The notes beneath the pieces were generated by a model, which saw only the letters and a list, made by a program, of their open reading frames with translations, did not search any database and was not told the origin of the DNA. Below, in pieces: positions 8,355-19,160 of a stretch of 64,000 nucleotides of DNA. The stretch spans positions 124,001 to 188,000 of the forward strand of contig JADJTH010000009.1 in assembly GCA_016711325.1 (NCBI GenBank), given 5' to 3'. Origin of the DNA: Nigerium sp. (GTDB taxonomy: Bacteria; Actinomycetota; Actinomycetes; Propionibacteriales; Propionibacteriaceae). The translations under genes were made by a program, and so were the position numbers. Position 1 is the stretch's first letter; each line of letters opens with the position of its first letter.

Positions 8355-9461
8355 CTACCCGGCCGACAGGTACGCCGCGACGGCCCGCTGGAGGTTCTCC
8401 GCAGCCCCGGCCAGTGCCTGGGCGAGCGGCGTCCCCTCGGGGGTGATGCCGACGATCGCCGCCACGCCCTGATCGAGCAGCGCGTCGGCGTCCGGCGCGA
8501 CCCGTCCGCCGAACAGCACCACCGGGACGCCGTGGGCGCGCGCCAGCGCCGCGACCCCCGCGGGGGTCTTACCCGACAGCGTCTGGGCGTCGATCGAGCC
8601 CTCGCCCGACAGCACCAGGTCGGCGCCGGCGATCGTGGCGCCCAGGCCGACCGTGTCGCAGACGAGGTCGATGCCGGGCGTCAGCTCGGCGCCCAGGTAG
8701 GCGATCATCGCCCAGCCGAGCCCGCCCGCCGCGCCCGCGCCCGGGGCGTCCGCCTCGGGACGCTTGCCGGCCACCGCCGCCAGGGAACCCAGGATGCTGT
8801 CCAGCCGGGCGACCAACGCGGGGGTCGCGCCCTTCTGCGGCCCGAACACCGCCGAGGCGCCACGGTCGCCGAGCAAGGGGTTGTCGACGTCGCAGGCGAC
8901 CCGGACGTGGGCCGCCGCCAACCGCGGATCGAGACCCGAGGCGTCCACGGCGCGCACGCGCTCGAGCCCGGACGGTGTGGTGGCGACCGGCTCCCCCGAC
9001 TCGTCGAGGAACCGGACGCCGAGTTCGGCGAGCATGCCGGCCCCGCCGTCGTTGGTGGCCGACCCTCCGAGCCCGATGACGAACCGGCGAGCGCCGGCGT
9101 CCGAGGCCGCGAGGATCAACCGGCCCACCCCGCGCGTGTCGGCGGCCATGATGGCGCGATCGTCGTCGGCGATCGCCTCGAGGCCCACCGCCGTGGCCAC
9201 CTCGAACGCCGCCAGGTCGCCGGCCAGCGCCAGCCGGCCGATCGTCGGGCGACCGAGGGCGTCCGGCACCGCCACCTCGACGATCCGGGCGCCCAGGGCG
9301 TCCGCGATCGCATCGGTGAAGCCCTCGCCGCCGTCGGACATGGGCACCTCCACGACCTCGGCGTCCGGGAGTGCCGCCCGGACGCCTCGGGCCATCGCCG
9401 CCGCGGCCTGCGCGGCGCTCAGGGAGTGTTTGAACGAATCCGGAGCACACACGACGCGCAT
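8355..9461 (-). CDS. glycerate kinase (GlxK/GarK family)
   Basis: The 368-aa protein starts MRVVCAPDSFKHSLSAAQAA, the family's N-terminal signature, and continues with PMSDGGEGFTDA, GLGGSATNDGGAGML and VLSGEGSIDAQTLSGKTPAG near residue 280. These enzymes phosphorylate D-glycerate with ATP, usually to 2-phosphoglycerate, feeding lower glycolysis. Length and motifs are complete. It stands alone between obg and an S4-domain gene with no linked glyoxylate or glycerate genes, so the physiological source of glycerate is unclear. In-frame ATG at 9461 has no obvious ribosome-binding site. Confidence 0.93.
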   Translation of the reverse strand: MRVVCAPDSFKHSLSAAQAAAAMARGVRAALPDAEVVEVPMSDGGEGFTDAIADALGARIVEVAVPDALGRPTIGRLALAGDLAAFEVATAVGLEAIADDDRAIMAADTRGVGRLILAASDAGARRFVIGLGGSATNDGGAGMLAELGVRFLDESGEPVATTPSGLERVRAVDASGLDPRLAAAHVRVACDVDNPLLGDRGASAVFGPQKGATPALVARLDSILGSLAAVAGKRPEADAPGAGAAGGLGWAMIAYLGAELTPGIDLVCDTVGLGATIAGADLVLSGEGSIDAQTLSGKTPAGVAALARAHGVPVVLFGGRVAPDADALLDQGVAAIVGITPEGTPLAQALAGAAENLQRAVAAYLSAG

Positions 9462-9501
9462 GGCCGCAACCTACCCCTCGTGCCTCGATGACGGGGTGAA
9501 C

Positions 9502-9870
9502 TCAGCGCACCCCGCGGAAGGCGTCCATGTCGCGGCGCTCCTTCTTCGTCGGACGCCCGGCGCCGCGGTCGCGCACGGCCACCTTGCCGCCCATGCCGGG
9601 GACCGGCGGCGGCTTCGGCGGCGTCTTGTCGAGGTAGGCCCGCTGGGCGACCGGCGCGCCGACCCGCTTGGCGAGGGTCGGGTCGAGCACCTCCACGAGG
9701 CGTTCCTCGCCCTCGCGCCGCACCCGGATCACGTCGCCGGTGACGACGAGCTGGGCGGCCTTCGCCAGCTTGTCGTTGACGCGCACATGCCCGCCCCGGA
9801 CGCCCGCGGTCGCCTCGGAGCGGGTCTTGTAGAGCCGCACCGCCCACAACCACGCGTCGAGCCGAGCCAT
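9502..9870 (-). CDS. RNA-binding S4 domain protein, Hsp15-like
   Basis: This is a 122-aa protein whose first 65 residues form an S4 domain: RLDAWLWAVRLYKTRSEATA, then GGHVRVNDKLAKAAQLVVTGDVIRV. The tail is basic and rich in Pro, Gly and Lys (PTKKERRDMDAFRG). Hsp15 (HslR) family proteins bind stalled 50S subunits carrying nascent-chain tRNA, or structured rRNA. The resemblance is to the family in general; substrate specificity is not determined. It follows the rpmA terminator and a palindromic repeat, so it is probably transcribed separately. Confidence 0.9.
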   Translation of the reverse strand: MARLDAWLWAVRLYKTRSEATAGVRGGHVRVNDKLAKAAQLVVTGDVIRVRREGEERLVEVLDPTLAKRVGAPVAQRAYLDKTPPKPPPVPGMGGKVAVRDRGAGRPTKKERRDMDAFRGVR

Positions 9871-9900
9871 GGGATCGACCTTAGCCCGGCGGCGACGCCG

Positions 9901-9946
9901 TTGAGGGACACCTGTGGCCCGTCTGAGGGCTACACGTGTCCCTCAA
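9901..9946. repeat. intergenic palindromic element, copy 1
   Basis: Two 20-nt arms, TTGAGGGACACCTGTGGCCC and its near-exact reverse complement (two mismatches), enclose a 6-nt loop. It sits downstream of rpmA and upstream of the S4 gene. The arms share sequence with the elements at 14211 and 60732, so this is more than a chance hairpin. Role unknown: transcript end, mRNA stabiliser or non-autonomous repeat are all possible. Confidence 0.75.
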
Positions 9947-9983
9947 CTGCGCGCAGGTCGTGGGTCCGGGGGCGTTGACGTAC

Positions 9984-10020
9984 GAGAAGGGGCGGCCCCA
10001 TGCCGGGACCGCCCCTTCTC
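9984..10020 (-). terminator. terminator of the rplU-rpmA operon
   Basis: A perfect 12-bp stem (GAGAAGGGGCGG with its complement) and 13-nt loop begin 19 nt after the rpmA stop. No U-tract follows, as is usual in GC-rich actinobacteria. Confidence 0.75.
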
Positions 10021-10038
10021 GGGTGAATCGGGTGTCGC

Positions 10039-10296
10039 TCAGGCCTCGACCAGCGCGATGTTGACGACGCGACGTCCGCGGCGAGTACCGAACTCGACGG
10101 TGCCCGGCTGCAGAGCGAACAGGGTGTCGTCCTTGCCACGGCCGACGTTGTCGCCGGGGTGGAAGTGGGTGCCGCGCTGACGGACCAGGATCTCGCCGGC
10201 GTTCACCGCCTGGCCGCCGAAGCGCTTGACGCCGAGACGCTGTGCATTGGAGTCGCGACCGTTACGCGAGCTCGATGCGCCCTTCTTGTGTGCCAT
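10039..10296 (-). CDS. rpmA: 50S ribosomal protein L27
   Basis: The 85-aa protein starts MAHKKGASSSRNGRDSNAQR, the near-invariant L27 N-terminus that reaches the peptidyl-transferase centre, followed by LGVKRFGGQAVNAGEILVRQ and a TKFHPG-like block, THFHPGDNVGRGKDDTLFAL. The N-terminus begins directly with the mature motif, so there is no Firmicutes-type cleaved leader. It is 12 bp downstream of rplU and shares its promoter. The 12-bp-stem hairpin after the stop closes the operon. Confidence 0.98.
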   Translation of the reverse strand: MAHKKGASSSRNGRDSNAQRLGVKRFGGQAVNAGEILVRQRGTHFHPGDNVGRGKDDTLFALQPGTVEFGTRRGRRVVNIALVEA

Positions 10297-10308
10297 GTCT
10301 GGGTCTCC

Positions 10309-10620
10309 TCAGCTCTCGATGCCGGTGATCTTCACGCGGGTGTGGCGCTGGCGATGGCCCTGGCGCTTCTTGTACCCGGTCTTGTTCTTGTACTTGAGGA
10401 TCCTGATTTTCGGGCCCTTGTGCTCGGCCACGATCTCGGCCGTGACCGACACCTTCTCGAGTTTGCCCGCGTCGGTGGTGATGGCGTCGCCGTCCACCAG
10501 CATCAGGGGGGTGAGATTGACGGTCGAGCCGACCTCAACGTCGGTGATCCGGTCGACGGTGAGGACATCCCCGACAGCCACCTTGTGCTGGCGTCCGCCA
10601 CTGCGCACGATCGCGTACAC
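10309..10620 (-). CDS. rplU: 50S ribosomal protein L21
   Basis: A 103-aa L21 with GTG start: MYAIVRSGGRQHKVAVGD at the N-terminus, LVDGDAITTDAGKLEKVSV in the middle and the rRNA-binding end KIRILKYKNKTGYKKRQGHR. An AGGAAAG-type ribosome-binding site lies upstream. In most actinobacteria rne is the next gene upstream on this strand; here nadE is divergently placed instead and rne is some 5.7 kb away, so rplU must have its own promoter in the 173-bp gap. Confidence 0.98.
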   Translation of the reverse strand: MYAIVRSGGRQHKVAVGDVLTVDRITDVEVGSTVNLTPLMLVDGDAITTDAGKLEKVSVTAEIVAEHKGPKIRILKYKNKTGYKKRQGHRQRHTRVKITGIES

Positions 10621-10666
10621 GCCTGACCTGCTTTCCTACGAAATTGTCGTCGTCTGAGCCGAACAC

Positions 10667-10681
10667 GGACGCCGGGCGTCC
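10667..10681. promoter_or_regulatory. perfect palindrome in the rplU/nadE divergent region
   Basis: GGACGCCGGGCGTCC is an inverted repeat made of two head-to-head copies of the heptamer that is over-represented throughout the window. It lies 47 nt upstream of the rplU start. It might be an operator or a leader hairpin of the ribosomal operon, or simply two copies of the heptamer by chance. Confidence 0.4.
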
Positions 10682-10793
10682 CATTCGATCGGCGCCGGAG
10701 CCAACGGAAAACCGCCGGCCCGCACGGGCACCGGGGATCAAGAATACGGCCCCCACCCGAAGCGGTCAAACCAGCCATGCCATGCTAACCCCC

Positions 10794-12842
<2,049 letters not shown>

Positions 12843-13101
12843 CTACGGAGTTTCCGCGCGGGCTCCGGACCGTCCTGATCACGGGCGCGTGGTGAGCGTC
12901 GGGTGCGCGCGAGTCCCCGCTGGTGGGCCCGATGTCCATGCTTGTCGGACGACGTCGTGTCTCGGTGGGCCCGTGTCTTCACACGAGCGTTTGAATAGTC
13001 CTCGCCCGGGTCGATGCCATGGGTGGAACCAGGAGCCACCCGACTGGCTCGATCCCGACCAGGCCCGGAGGCCACACCGGCACGCGCGTCCTGTCGCGGG
13101 T

Positions 13102-13707
13102 TCAGCCCAGCAGGCCGTAGCCGACCAGGTCACTGCGGAGCTTGTCGGCCGCCGTGAAGTGGTGCGTACGCAGCCCGAACCGGGCGGCGGACTCCACGTT
13201 GGTCAGGCTGTCGTCCACGAAGAGCGTCGCGCCTGCCTCGAGTCCGAACCGGTCGACGGCGAGGGCGTAGATCGCCGGATCGGGCTTGGCCAGGCCGACC
13301 TCGCCCGACACGACCACGTCGGCGAGCCGGTCGATGACCGGCGACGCCGCGCGGGGGACGGAGAAGTTCTCGGCCCACCAGTTGGACAGGCCGTACACGG
13401 GCACGCCGGCCACCAGCAGCTCGTCGATGACCTCGGAGGTGCCCGGCACCGGGCCGGACACGGTCATCGGGAACCGATCGACGTAGGTGCGGACGATGTC
13501 GGCGAACGCCGGGAGCTCGGCGTCCACGCGGGCGATCACGTCGAGGGCGGTCGCACCGGCGTCCGCGTCGGCGTTGATCGTCTGCCAGAAGTGGCGGGAC
13601 GCGAGGAACTCGTCGATGCGGGCGTCCTCGATCACGCCCCGCAGGGGACGGGAGGGCTCCCAGTCCGCGATGACGTTGGCGACATCGAAGATGACGGCGG
13701 TGACCAT
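13102..13707 (-). CDS. HAD superfamily hydrolase (subfamily IA, YihX-like)
   Basis: This 201-aa protein begins MVTAVIFDVANVIADWEPSR; the Asp of IFDVAN is the expected nucleophile, in the FDxxxV form typical of the YihX/HAD-IA-v3 group. VYGLSNW is motif II, and GLAKPDPAIYALAV plus FVDDSLTNVESA are motifs III and IV. Such enzymes dephosphorylate small metabolites, for example sugar phosphates; the substrate here is not known. A GAGAGG ribosome-binding site lies about 8 nt before the ATG. The 259 bp between this gene and nadE show only a weak GGGTGG/CCACCC hairpin near 13021. Confidence 0.9.
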   Translation of the reverse strand: MVTAVIFDVANVIADWEPSRPLRGVIEDARIDEFLASRHFWQTINADADAGATALDVIARVDAELPAFADIVRTYVDRFPMTVSGPVPGTSEVIDELLVAGVPVYGLSNWWAENFSVPRAASPVIDRLADVVVSGEVGLAKPDPAIYALAVDRFGLEAGATLFVDDSLTNVESAARFGLRTHHFTAADKLRSDLVGYGLLG

Positions 13708-13763
13708 GACAAGAACCTCTCGATCAGGGGCGGTGACACCGCATCCTAGCCACCGGCCGGCCA

Positions 13764-14141
13764 TCAGTCGTCGGCGTTGAGCATGAACCACGCCGCGCGG
13801 TCGAGGTACTCGCGCAGTTCGGCGTCCTCGGCGTCGGCGAGTCCCAGTTCGTCGACCGCGGCCATCATGTGGTGCAGCCAGCGCTCGGCCTGACGCGGGG
13901 TGACCGCGTAGGGCGCGTGCCGCATGCGCAGCCTCGGGTGGCCGCGGGTCTCGCCGTAGGTCTTCGGGCCGCCCCAGTACTGCTCGAGGAACATCCGCAG
14001 CCGGTCGGCGGCCGGGCCGAGATCCTCGTCGGGGTACATCTCGCGCAGCGGCGGATCGCCGGCGACTCCCTCGTAGAACCGGTCGACGAGACGACGGAAC
14101 GTCTCGGCGCCGCCAACCCGGTCGTAGAGGCTGCTGGTCAT
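13764..14141 (-). CDS. glbO: group II truncated haemoglobin
   Basis: The 125-aa protein has the 2-on-2 globin pattern: SLYDRVGGAETFRRLVDRFY near the start, with Tyr23 as the likely B10 residue, Tyr-Pro-Asp in the CD region, the proximal F8 histidine near residue 75 (RMRHAPY), and Trp88 at G8 (ERWLHHMM), which defines group II (TrHbO). These haem proteins bind O2 tightly and may act in peroxide or NO chemistry or oxygen delivery. The start is the ATG before TSSLYDRVGG; the longer frame upstream is unrelated. Neighbours are a HAD hydrolase and a mycothiol-type deacetylase. Confidence 0.94.
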   Translation of the reverse strand: MTSSLYDRVGGAETFRRLVDRFYEGVAGDPPLREMYPDEDLGPAADRLRMFLEQYWGGPKTYGETRGHPRLRMRHAPYAVTPRQAERWLHHMMAAVDELGLADAEDAELREYLDRAAWFMLNADD

Positions 14142-14210
14142 CGGACCATCGTCCCACGCCCGCGGGCGGCGGCCGATCGGACGAGCCCGACCACGCAGGG
14201 CGGCGCCAGA

Positions 14211-14254
14211 TGAGGGATACCTGTGGCCCTCTGTCGGGCCACAGGTATCCCTCA
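14211..14254. repeat. intergenic palindromic element, copy 2 (perfect)
   Basis: Arms of 19 nt, TGAGGGATACCTGTGGCCC and its exact reverse complement, flank a 6-nt loop. The last three bases form the stop codon of the PIG-L deacetylase gene on the minus strand. It is the best-preserved member of the family with copies at 9901 and 60732. As RNA it would make a very stable hairpin directly after the coding region. Confidence 0.85.
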
Positions 14255-15046
14255 ATTGAACGGCCAGCCCACGACCATGCCCTCAGGGCGTCCGGGTTCG
14301 ACGAAGAACTCGTGCCCGAACGCGACCGCGAACGCCTCGGGCGGCATCTGCAGCATGCCGGCGGCGTCCGGCTGGCTCGCGTGGCAGGCCAGGGCGGCGC
14401 GCTTGGCGTCGATGAAGCCGCTGACGTCGACGTCCCAGTGCAGGTCGGCCTCGGGCGTCCCGATGGGGTTGCCGTCGTCCATGGGCGCGTCGACGTCCCA
14501 CACCTCGTCGGGGGCGATCATCCCGGCCTCGGCCGCCATCGCGTAGAGGCTGCGCATCCGGTCGCGGTTCATCGACGACTCCAGGTAGCGCGGACGCCGG
14601 GCCGCCAGCTCGACGGCGTGCCGGGTGATCCGGTGCACCATGATGTGGTCGGGATGGCCGTACCCGCCGTGCCAGTCGTAGCCGACGACCACGTCGGCGT
14701 CCTCGGTGTCCAGCACGCGGGCGAGCGCCCGCGCGGCGGCGGGCACGTCCGCCTGCCACAGCGCATCCGGGGCATGGTTCTGCTCCCAGCCGTGCATGCC
14801 CGAGTCGGCGTAGCCGAGCCAGACGAGCCTCTGCGTGCCCGTGACACGAGCGGACGCCTCCGCCTCCTCGCGCCGCAGGTCGGCCAGGGCGCGCTCGCCA
14901 AGATCGTCGGGCGCGGTGCCGTGGTCGCCCCCGGTGGCGTACACGCAGACCACCCGGTGTCCGTCGGCCGCGGCGCGGGTCATGGTTCCCGACGTCTGCG
15001 AGGCCTCGTCGTCGGGATGGGCATGGACAAACACGATGGTGGGCAC
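14252..15046 (-). CDS. PIG-L family deacetylase (MshB/Mca-like)
   Basis: A 264-aa zinc-dependent deacetylase of the LmbE/PIG-L family. HAHPDDEAS near residue 8 provides the HPDDE zinc and catalytic cluster, and GYGHPDHIMVHR near 130-145 the third metal-binding histidine. In actinobacteria the best known members are MshB, which deacetylates GlcNAc-inositol in mycothiol synthesis, and Mca, which cleaves mycothiol conjugates; the sequence alone does not choose between these and other glycan deacetylases. The start is taken as the GTG immediately before PTIVFVHAHPDDE. Its stop codon lies inside a perfect palindrome. Confidence 0.88.
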   Translation of the reverse strand: MPTIVFVHAHPDDEASQTSGTMTRAAADGHRVVCVYATGGDHGTAPDDLGERALADLRREEAEASARVTGTQRLVWLGYADSGMHGWEQNHAPDALWQADVPAAARALARVLDTEDADVVVGYDWHGGYGHPDHIMVHRITRHAVELAARRPRYLESSMNRDRMRSLYAMAAEAGMIAPDEVWDVDAPMDDGNPIGTPEADLHWDVDVSGFIDAKRAALACHASQPDAAGMLQMPPEAFAVAFGHEFFVEPGRPEGMVVGWPFN

Positions 15047-15123
15047 GGTCGCCCACTGTGCCACGCCGGTGCGCGAGGCGGGAGGCCTTCCCACCGACGT
15101 GGAATCCTGGGGAGGTGGATCTG

Positions 15124-16368
15124 ATGTCGCTGTCCCCCGCCGACGAGCACCGGCGCGCCCGGTTGCGCCGCATGAAGGCGGTCGCGCTCGGATTGCTCGT
15201 CCTGGCCGCCGCGATCTACCTCGTCACGCTCAACCTGGACCACGCGGGCGGGTGGGGCTACGTCAACACCATGGCCGAGGCGGCCATGGTCGGCGCGCTG
15301 GCCGACTGGTTCGCGGTGACCGCGCTGTTCCGGCATCCGCTGGGCATCCCGATCCCGCACACGGCGATCATCCCCCGCAAGAAGGACGAACTCGCCGGCT
15401 CGCTGCAGTCCTTCTTCGCCGACAACTTCCTCACCGAGGACGTCGTGCGCGAGCGCATCGGCGAGGCCCGGCTCGGACGCCGCCTCGGCGGCTGGCTTCG
15501 TCAGCCGGACCACGCTCGCCGCGTGGTCGACGAGGGCGTGCGGATCGCCCATGCGCTGCTGCGGCGCGTGTCCGACGACGATGTCCGGTTCGTCGCCCGG
15601 GACGTCCTGCTGCCGCGCCTGGATCGCGAGCCGCTGGCCTCGGTCTCGGGCGCGCTGCTGGAGGGCATCGTCGCCGATCGCGCCCACAAGGGATTCGTCG
15701 ACCTGCTGCTGCGCGAGACGCACACCTGGCTCACGAAACACCCCACACAGTTCACGGCGATGCTGCACGACCGTGCCCCGCGCTGGGCGCCGGGGTTCCT
15801 CAACCAGCGGGTCGTGTCGGCGCTCTACTGGCAGGCGCTCGACTGGGTGGACCGCGTCCGCCGCGACCCCGAGCACCCCACCCGGCGCAGCTTCGACGAC
15901 CTGCTGCTGCGCATCGCCGCCGACCTGCAGAACGATCCGTCCGTGCAGGGCCGCTTCGAGACGCTGAAGACCCGGCTGCTCACCCACCCGCAACTCGAGG
16001 ACGCCCTCGTATCGTTGTGGGACAGCGTCCGCGCCAGCCTGGAGTCGGCGCTCGACGACGCCGGCTCGGGTCTGCGCACGCGCGCGATCGCGGGCGTCGA
16101 GGGGGTCGGCGAATCGCTCCGCACGGACGTCGCGCTCGCCGCGCGCATCGACACCACGGTCTCGGACGCCGCCGCCTACCTCGTCACCTCGTACGGCCAC
16201 GAGCTGAGCTCGGTCATCGGCCACACCATTCAGCGCTGGGACGGCCGGGACGCCTCACGGCGCATCGAGCTGTACGTCGGGCGCGACCTCCAGTTCATCC
16301 GCATCAACGGCACCGTGGTGGGCGCGCTCGCCGGCCTGGCCATCCACGCGGTGAGCCAGCTGTTCTGA
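15124..16368 (+). CDS. DUF445 family membrane-anchored protein
   Basis: The 414-aa protein has one hydrophobic segment near residues 18-36 (VALGLLVLAAAIYLVTL) and then the DUF445 core, GYVNTMAEAAMVGALADWFA and VTALFRHPLGIPIPHTAIIP. The central part is helical and charged, and the end, FIRINGTVVGALAGLAIH, is the family's C-terminal hydrophobic signature. DUF445 proteins are widespread membrane proteins with no established function. A strong GGGAGG ribosome-binding site 10 nt ahead fixes the ATG start. The stop is 8 bp from the convergent rne stop. Confidence 0.92.
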   Translation: MSLSPADEHRRARLRRMKAVALGLLVLAAAIYLVTLNLDHAGGWGYVNTMAEAAMVGALADWFAVTALFRHPLGIPIPHTAIIPRKKDELAGSLQSFFADNFLTEDVVRERIGEARLGRRLGGWLRQPDHARRVVDEGVRIAHALLRRVSDDDVRFVARDVLLPRLDREPLASVSGALLEGIVADRAHKGFVDLLLRETHTWLTKHPTQFTAMLHDRAPRWAPGFLNQRVVSALYWQALDWVDRVRRDPEHPTRRSFDDLLLRIAADLQNDPSVQGRFETLKTRLLTHPQLEDALVSLWDSVRASLESALDDAGSGLRTRAIAGVEGVGESLRTDVALAARIDTTVSDAAAYLVTSYGHELSSVIGHTIQRWDGRDASRRIELYVGRDLQFIRINGTVVGALAGLAIHAVSQLF

Positions 16369-16376
16369 CGGGCGCG

Positions 16377-19115
16377 TCAGCCTGGCTGGCCCGACTCGGA
16401 CGCCCGTTCGGACCCGGCCTCCCCGTCCGCGGACGGGGACGCCGCGATCGACGCGACGGACGGCGATGCGAGCAACTCCTTCGCCCTCGGCGCGGGCGCG
16501 GGCGCCGCGTCCTGGCCGCCGCGCGAGCGGCCACCGCGGGCGCGGGCGCCGCGGCGTCCGTTCGGATCGCGGTCACCGCCGTCGGCCGGAGCCTGCGAGG
16601 CCACCGGCGCGTCGTGGACGTGGTAACCGCGGCCGTTGCACGTCTCGCACGAGACCGTGAACGCCTCGGCGAGACCCGTGCCGATCCGCTTGCGGGTCAT
16701 CTGCACCAGGCCGAGCGACGTCACCTCGGCGACCTGGTGCCGGGTGCGGTCGCGGCCCAGGCATTCGACCAGGCGGCGCAGCAGGAGCTCGCGGTTGGCG
16801 GGCAGCACCATGTCGATGAAGTCGATGATGATGATGCCGCCGATGTCGCGCAGCCGAAGCTGGCGGACGATCTCTTCGGCCGCCTCCAGGTTGTTGGAGG
16901 TGACGGTGGCCTCCAGGTTGCCCTGAGTGCCGGTGAACTTGCCGGTGTTCACGTCGACCACCGTCATCGCCTCGGTGCGGTCGATGATCAGCGAGCCGCC
17001 CGAAGGCAGGTGCACCCGGCGCTCGAGCGCCTTGGCCACCTGCTCATGAACGCGGAACGCGGTGAAGAGGTCGCCCTCGGTGGCGCGATCCCAGCGGCGC
17101 AGGCGCTCGGCCAGGTGCGGCGCCACGTGCGTGACGTAGCCCTCCATGGTGTCCCAGACGTCCTCGGCCTGGTCGTTTCCTTCGACCACGAGTGCCGAGA
17201 AGTCCTCGGTGAACAGGTCACGAACGATCCTGACGGTGAGGTCGGGCTCGGCGTACAGCTGCTGCGGCGCCGATCCGGCCTTCACCTTCTTCTCGATGAC
17301 CTGCCATTGCGCTTGGAGACGGCTGACGTCGCGGACCAGCTCATCTTCGGAGGCGCCCTCGGCGGCCGTGCGGACGATCACGCTGGCGTCCGAGCCCACG
17401 ACCTCGTCGAGGATCCCCTTCAGGCGGGCGCGTTCGCCGTCGGGCAGCTTGCGGGAGATGCCGGACAGCTGACCGCCCGGGCAGTACACCACGTAGCGGC
17501 CGGGGAGGGAGATGTGCGCGGTCAGGCGGGCGCCCTTGGCGCCGATCGGATCCTTGGTCACCTGCACGAGCACGGCCTGACCCGACTTGAGGACCTTCTC
17601 GACCTTACGGTCGTCGCCGGACACACCGAACGAGTCCCAGTCGATCTCGCCGGCATAGATGACCGCGTTGCGACCGCGTCCGATGTCGACGAACGCCGCC
17701 TCCATCGACGGCAGCACGTTCTGCACGCGCCCCAGGTAGACGTTGCCGATCAGGGACGCCGACGTGGCGCGGTCGACGTAGTGCTCGACGAGGACGCCGT
17801 CCTCGAGCACCGCGATCTGCGTGTAGTCGTCGGCCTGGCGGATCAGCATCTGCCGCTCCACGGACTCGCGGCGCGCGAGGAACTCCGACTCCGACAGGAT
17901 CGGTGCGCGACGGCGTCCGGCAGCGCGGCCCTCGCGGCGGCGCTGGCGCTTGGCCTCCATGCGGGTGGAGCCCTCGATGCTCGTGATCTCGTCGTTGGGC
18001 GACTTGCCCCGACCGCCGCGCGGCTCGCGCACCTTCACGACGACGTCGACGCCCTCTTCGGCGTCCGAGCCGGTGTCTTCGCCCTTGCGCCGACGGCGAC
18101 GACGGCGACGACCCGCGGGAACGGCATCCCCGTTGTCCTCGCCCTCGTTGCCCGACGCCGCCTCGGCCGGCGCGTCGTCGTTCGGCTGGTCATCGGCATC
18201 GTCGTCGGCGTCCGGCTCGTCTGCGGAGTCGTCGTCGGAGCTCTTGCGGCGGCGGCGTCCGCCACGGCGGCGGCGGCGCTTGCGCGGCGCGTCGTCGGAG
18301 TCCGAGGTGCCGTCGTCGGCATCCTCGTCGCCTTCGCCTTCGCCTTCGCCATAGTCGTCGGCGTCCGAGTCCTCGTCGGCGTCCGCTCCGGCGAGGACCG
18401 CGGCGAGGTCGTCGAGCGCCGCGGACACGTCGGCAGGACGGTCCTCGTCGTCGGGGTCTTGGCCGGGGCTTCCCCGCTCGGCACTCAGCGCCGCCAGGCC
18501 CGCGGCGACCAGGTCGGTCGCATCGCCGTCGTCCTTCGGCTCGGGCTTGCGGCGGCGGGTGCCCCGGCGGCGCGCCGGACGCTCCGGCGCGGGCCGTTCG
18601 GCGACGGCTTCGTCGGCGACGCCCTCGTCGGACGCCGGTTCGTCGGACGCCGGTTCGTCGTCGACCCGTTCCTCGGACGCGGCCGCGTCGACGGTCGGTT
18701 CGTCGATGGTCGGTTCGTCGACGGTCGGTTCGTCGACGGTCGGCTCCTCGGACGCGGCCTCGTCGACGGCTTCGACATCGGCTTCGGCGACCGGCTCGCC
18801 GACCTGCTCGACGTCGCCGGCCACCGCGTCGCCCGGTTCTTGCGCGAGGAATCCGGCCTCGACGTGCTCGGACGCCGCGGGCTCGGCCACCGCCGGTTCC
18901 GCGGCCTGTTCCTGCGCCGCGGCCAACTCGGACCACTCGGCCTCGACGGACTCGGGCTCGGCGGACGGCGGGGCGATGGCGGCGGGTGCGACCCGCGGCG
19001 GCAGCTCCTTCGGGGGGCCTGCCGGGCGGCTGGCCGCGCGGCGTCGGCGACGCGGTGCGGGCGTGGTGTCGGCGGCGTCCTCGGGAGTGGCCGTGGGTAC
19101 GTCCGAATCGAGCAT
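16377..19115 (-). CDS. rne: ribonuclease E/G
   Basis: In actinobacterial RNase E the catalytic core lies after a long acidic/basic region. Here residues 1-400 are low complexity (DEPTV repeats, Asp-rich blocks and Arg-rich runs such as KRRRRRGGRRRRK). The S1-like RNA-binding domain (near 450-475, LIGNVYLGRVQNVLPSMEAA) and the DNase-I-like catalytic part follow, with Asp residues in VDVNTGKF near 720 and IIIIDFIDM near 762. The zinc link CETCNGRGY lies near 823. The enzyme cleaves single-stranded mRNA and rRNA precursors and organises degradosome partners. An AGGAGA ribosome-binding site fixes the start; 912 aa is in the normal range. A long leader suggests autoregulation. Confidence 0.97.
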   Translation of the reverse strand: MLDSDVPTATPEDAADTTPAPRRRRRAASRPAGPPKELPPRVAPAAIAPPSAEPESVEAEWSELAAAQEQAAEPAVAEPAASEHVEAGFLAQEPGDAVAGDVEQVGEPVAEADVEAVDEAASEEPTVDEPTVDEPTIDEPTVDAAASEERVDDEPASDEPASDEGVADEAVAERPAPERPARRRGTRRRKPEPKDDGDATDLVAAGLAALSAERGSPGQDPDDEDRPADVSAALDDLAAVLAGADADEDSDADDYGEGEGEGDEDADDGTSDSDDAPRKRRRRRGGRRRRKSSDDDSADEPDADDDADDQPNDDAPAEAASGNEGEDNGDAVPAGRRRRRRRRKGEDTGSDAEEGVDVVVKVREPRGGRGKSPNDEITSIEGSTRMEAKRQRRREGRAAGRRRAPILSESEFLARRESVERQMLIRQADDYTQIAVLEDGVLVEHYVDRATSASLIGNVYLGRVQNVLPSMEAAFVDIGRGRNAVIYAGEIDWDSFGVSGDDRKVEKVLKSGQAVLVQVTKDPIGAKGARLTAHISLPGRYVVYCPGGQLSGISRKLPDGERARLKGILDEVVGSDASVIVRTAAEGASEDELVRDVSRLQAQWQVIEKKVKAGSAPQQLYAEPDLTVRIVRDLFTEDFSALVVEGNDQAEDVWDTMEGYVTHVAPHLAERLRRWDRATEGDLFTAFRVHEQVAKALERRVHLPSGGSLIIDRTEAMTVVDVNTGKFTGTQGNLEATVTSNNLEAAEEIVRQLRLRDIGGIIIIDFIDMVLPANRELLLRRLVECLGRDRTRHQVAEVTSLGLVQMTRKRIGTGLAEAFTVSCETCNGRGYHVHDAPVASQAPADGGDRDPNGRRGARARGGRSRGGQDAAPAPAPRAKELLASPSVASIAASPSADGEAGSERASESGQPG
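18691..18750 (-). repeat. four tandem 15-bp repeats inside rne
   Basis: The unit ACGGTCGGTTCGTCG recurs four times with few changes, encoding VDEPTVDEPTIDEPTV-type acidic repeats at about residues 122-141. In-frame 15-bp units can expand or shrink without breaking the gene, so the copy number may vary between strains. Confidence 0.85.
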
Positions 19116-19160
19116 GTTGCTCTCCTCTACCGGCAGATGACTGCCGAACAGTGGTCGCGG

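Noticed and set aside
12843..13101. A small gene or RNA gene between nadE and the HAD hydrolase gene
   Set aside because: Frames on both strands are low in quality and end in Arg/Gly-rich translation; no cloverleaf or T-loop sequence is present. Only a weak 6-bp hairpin is seen.
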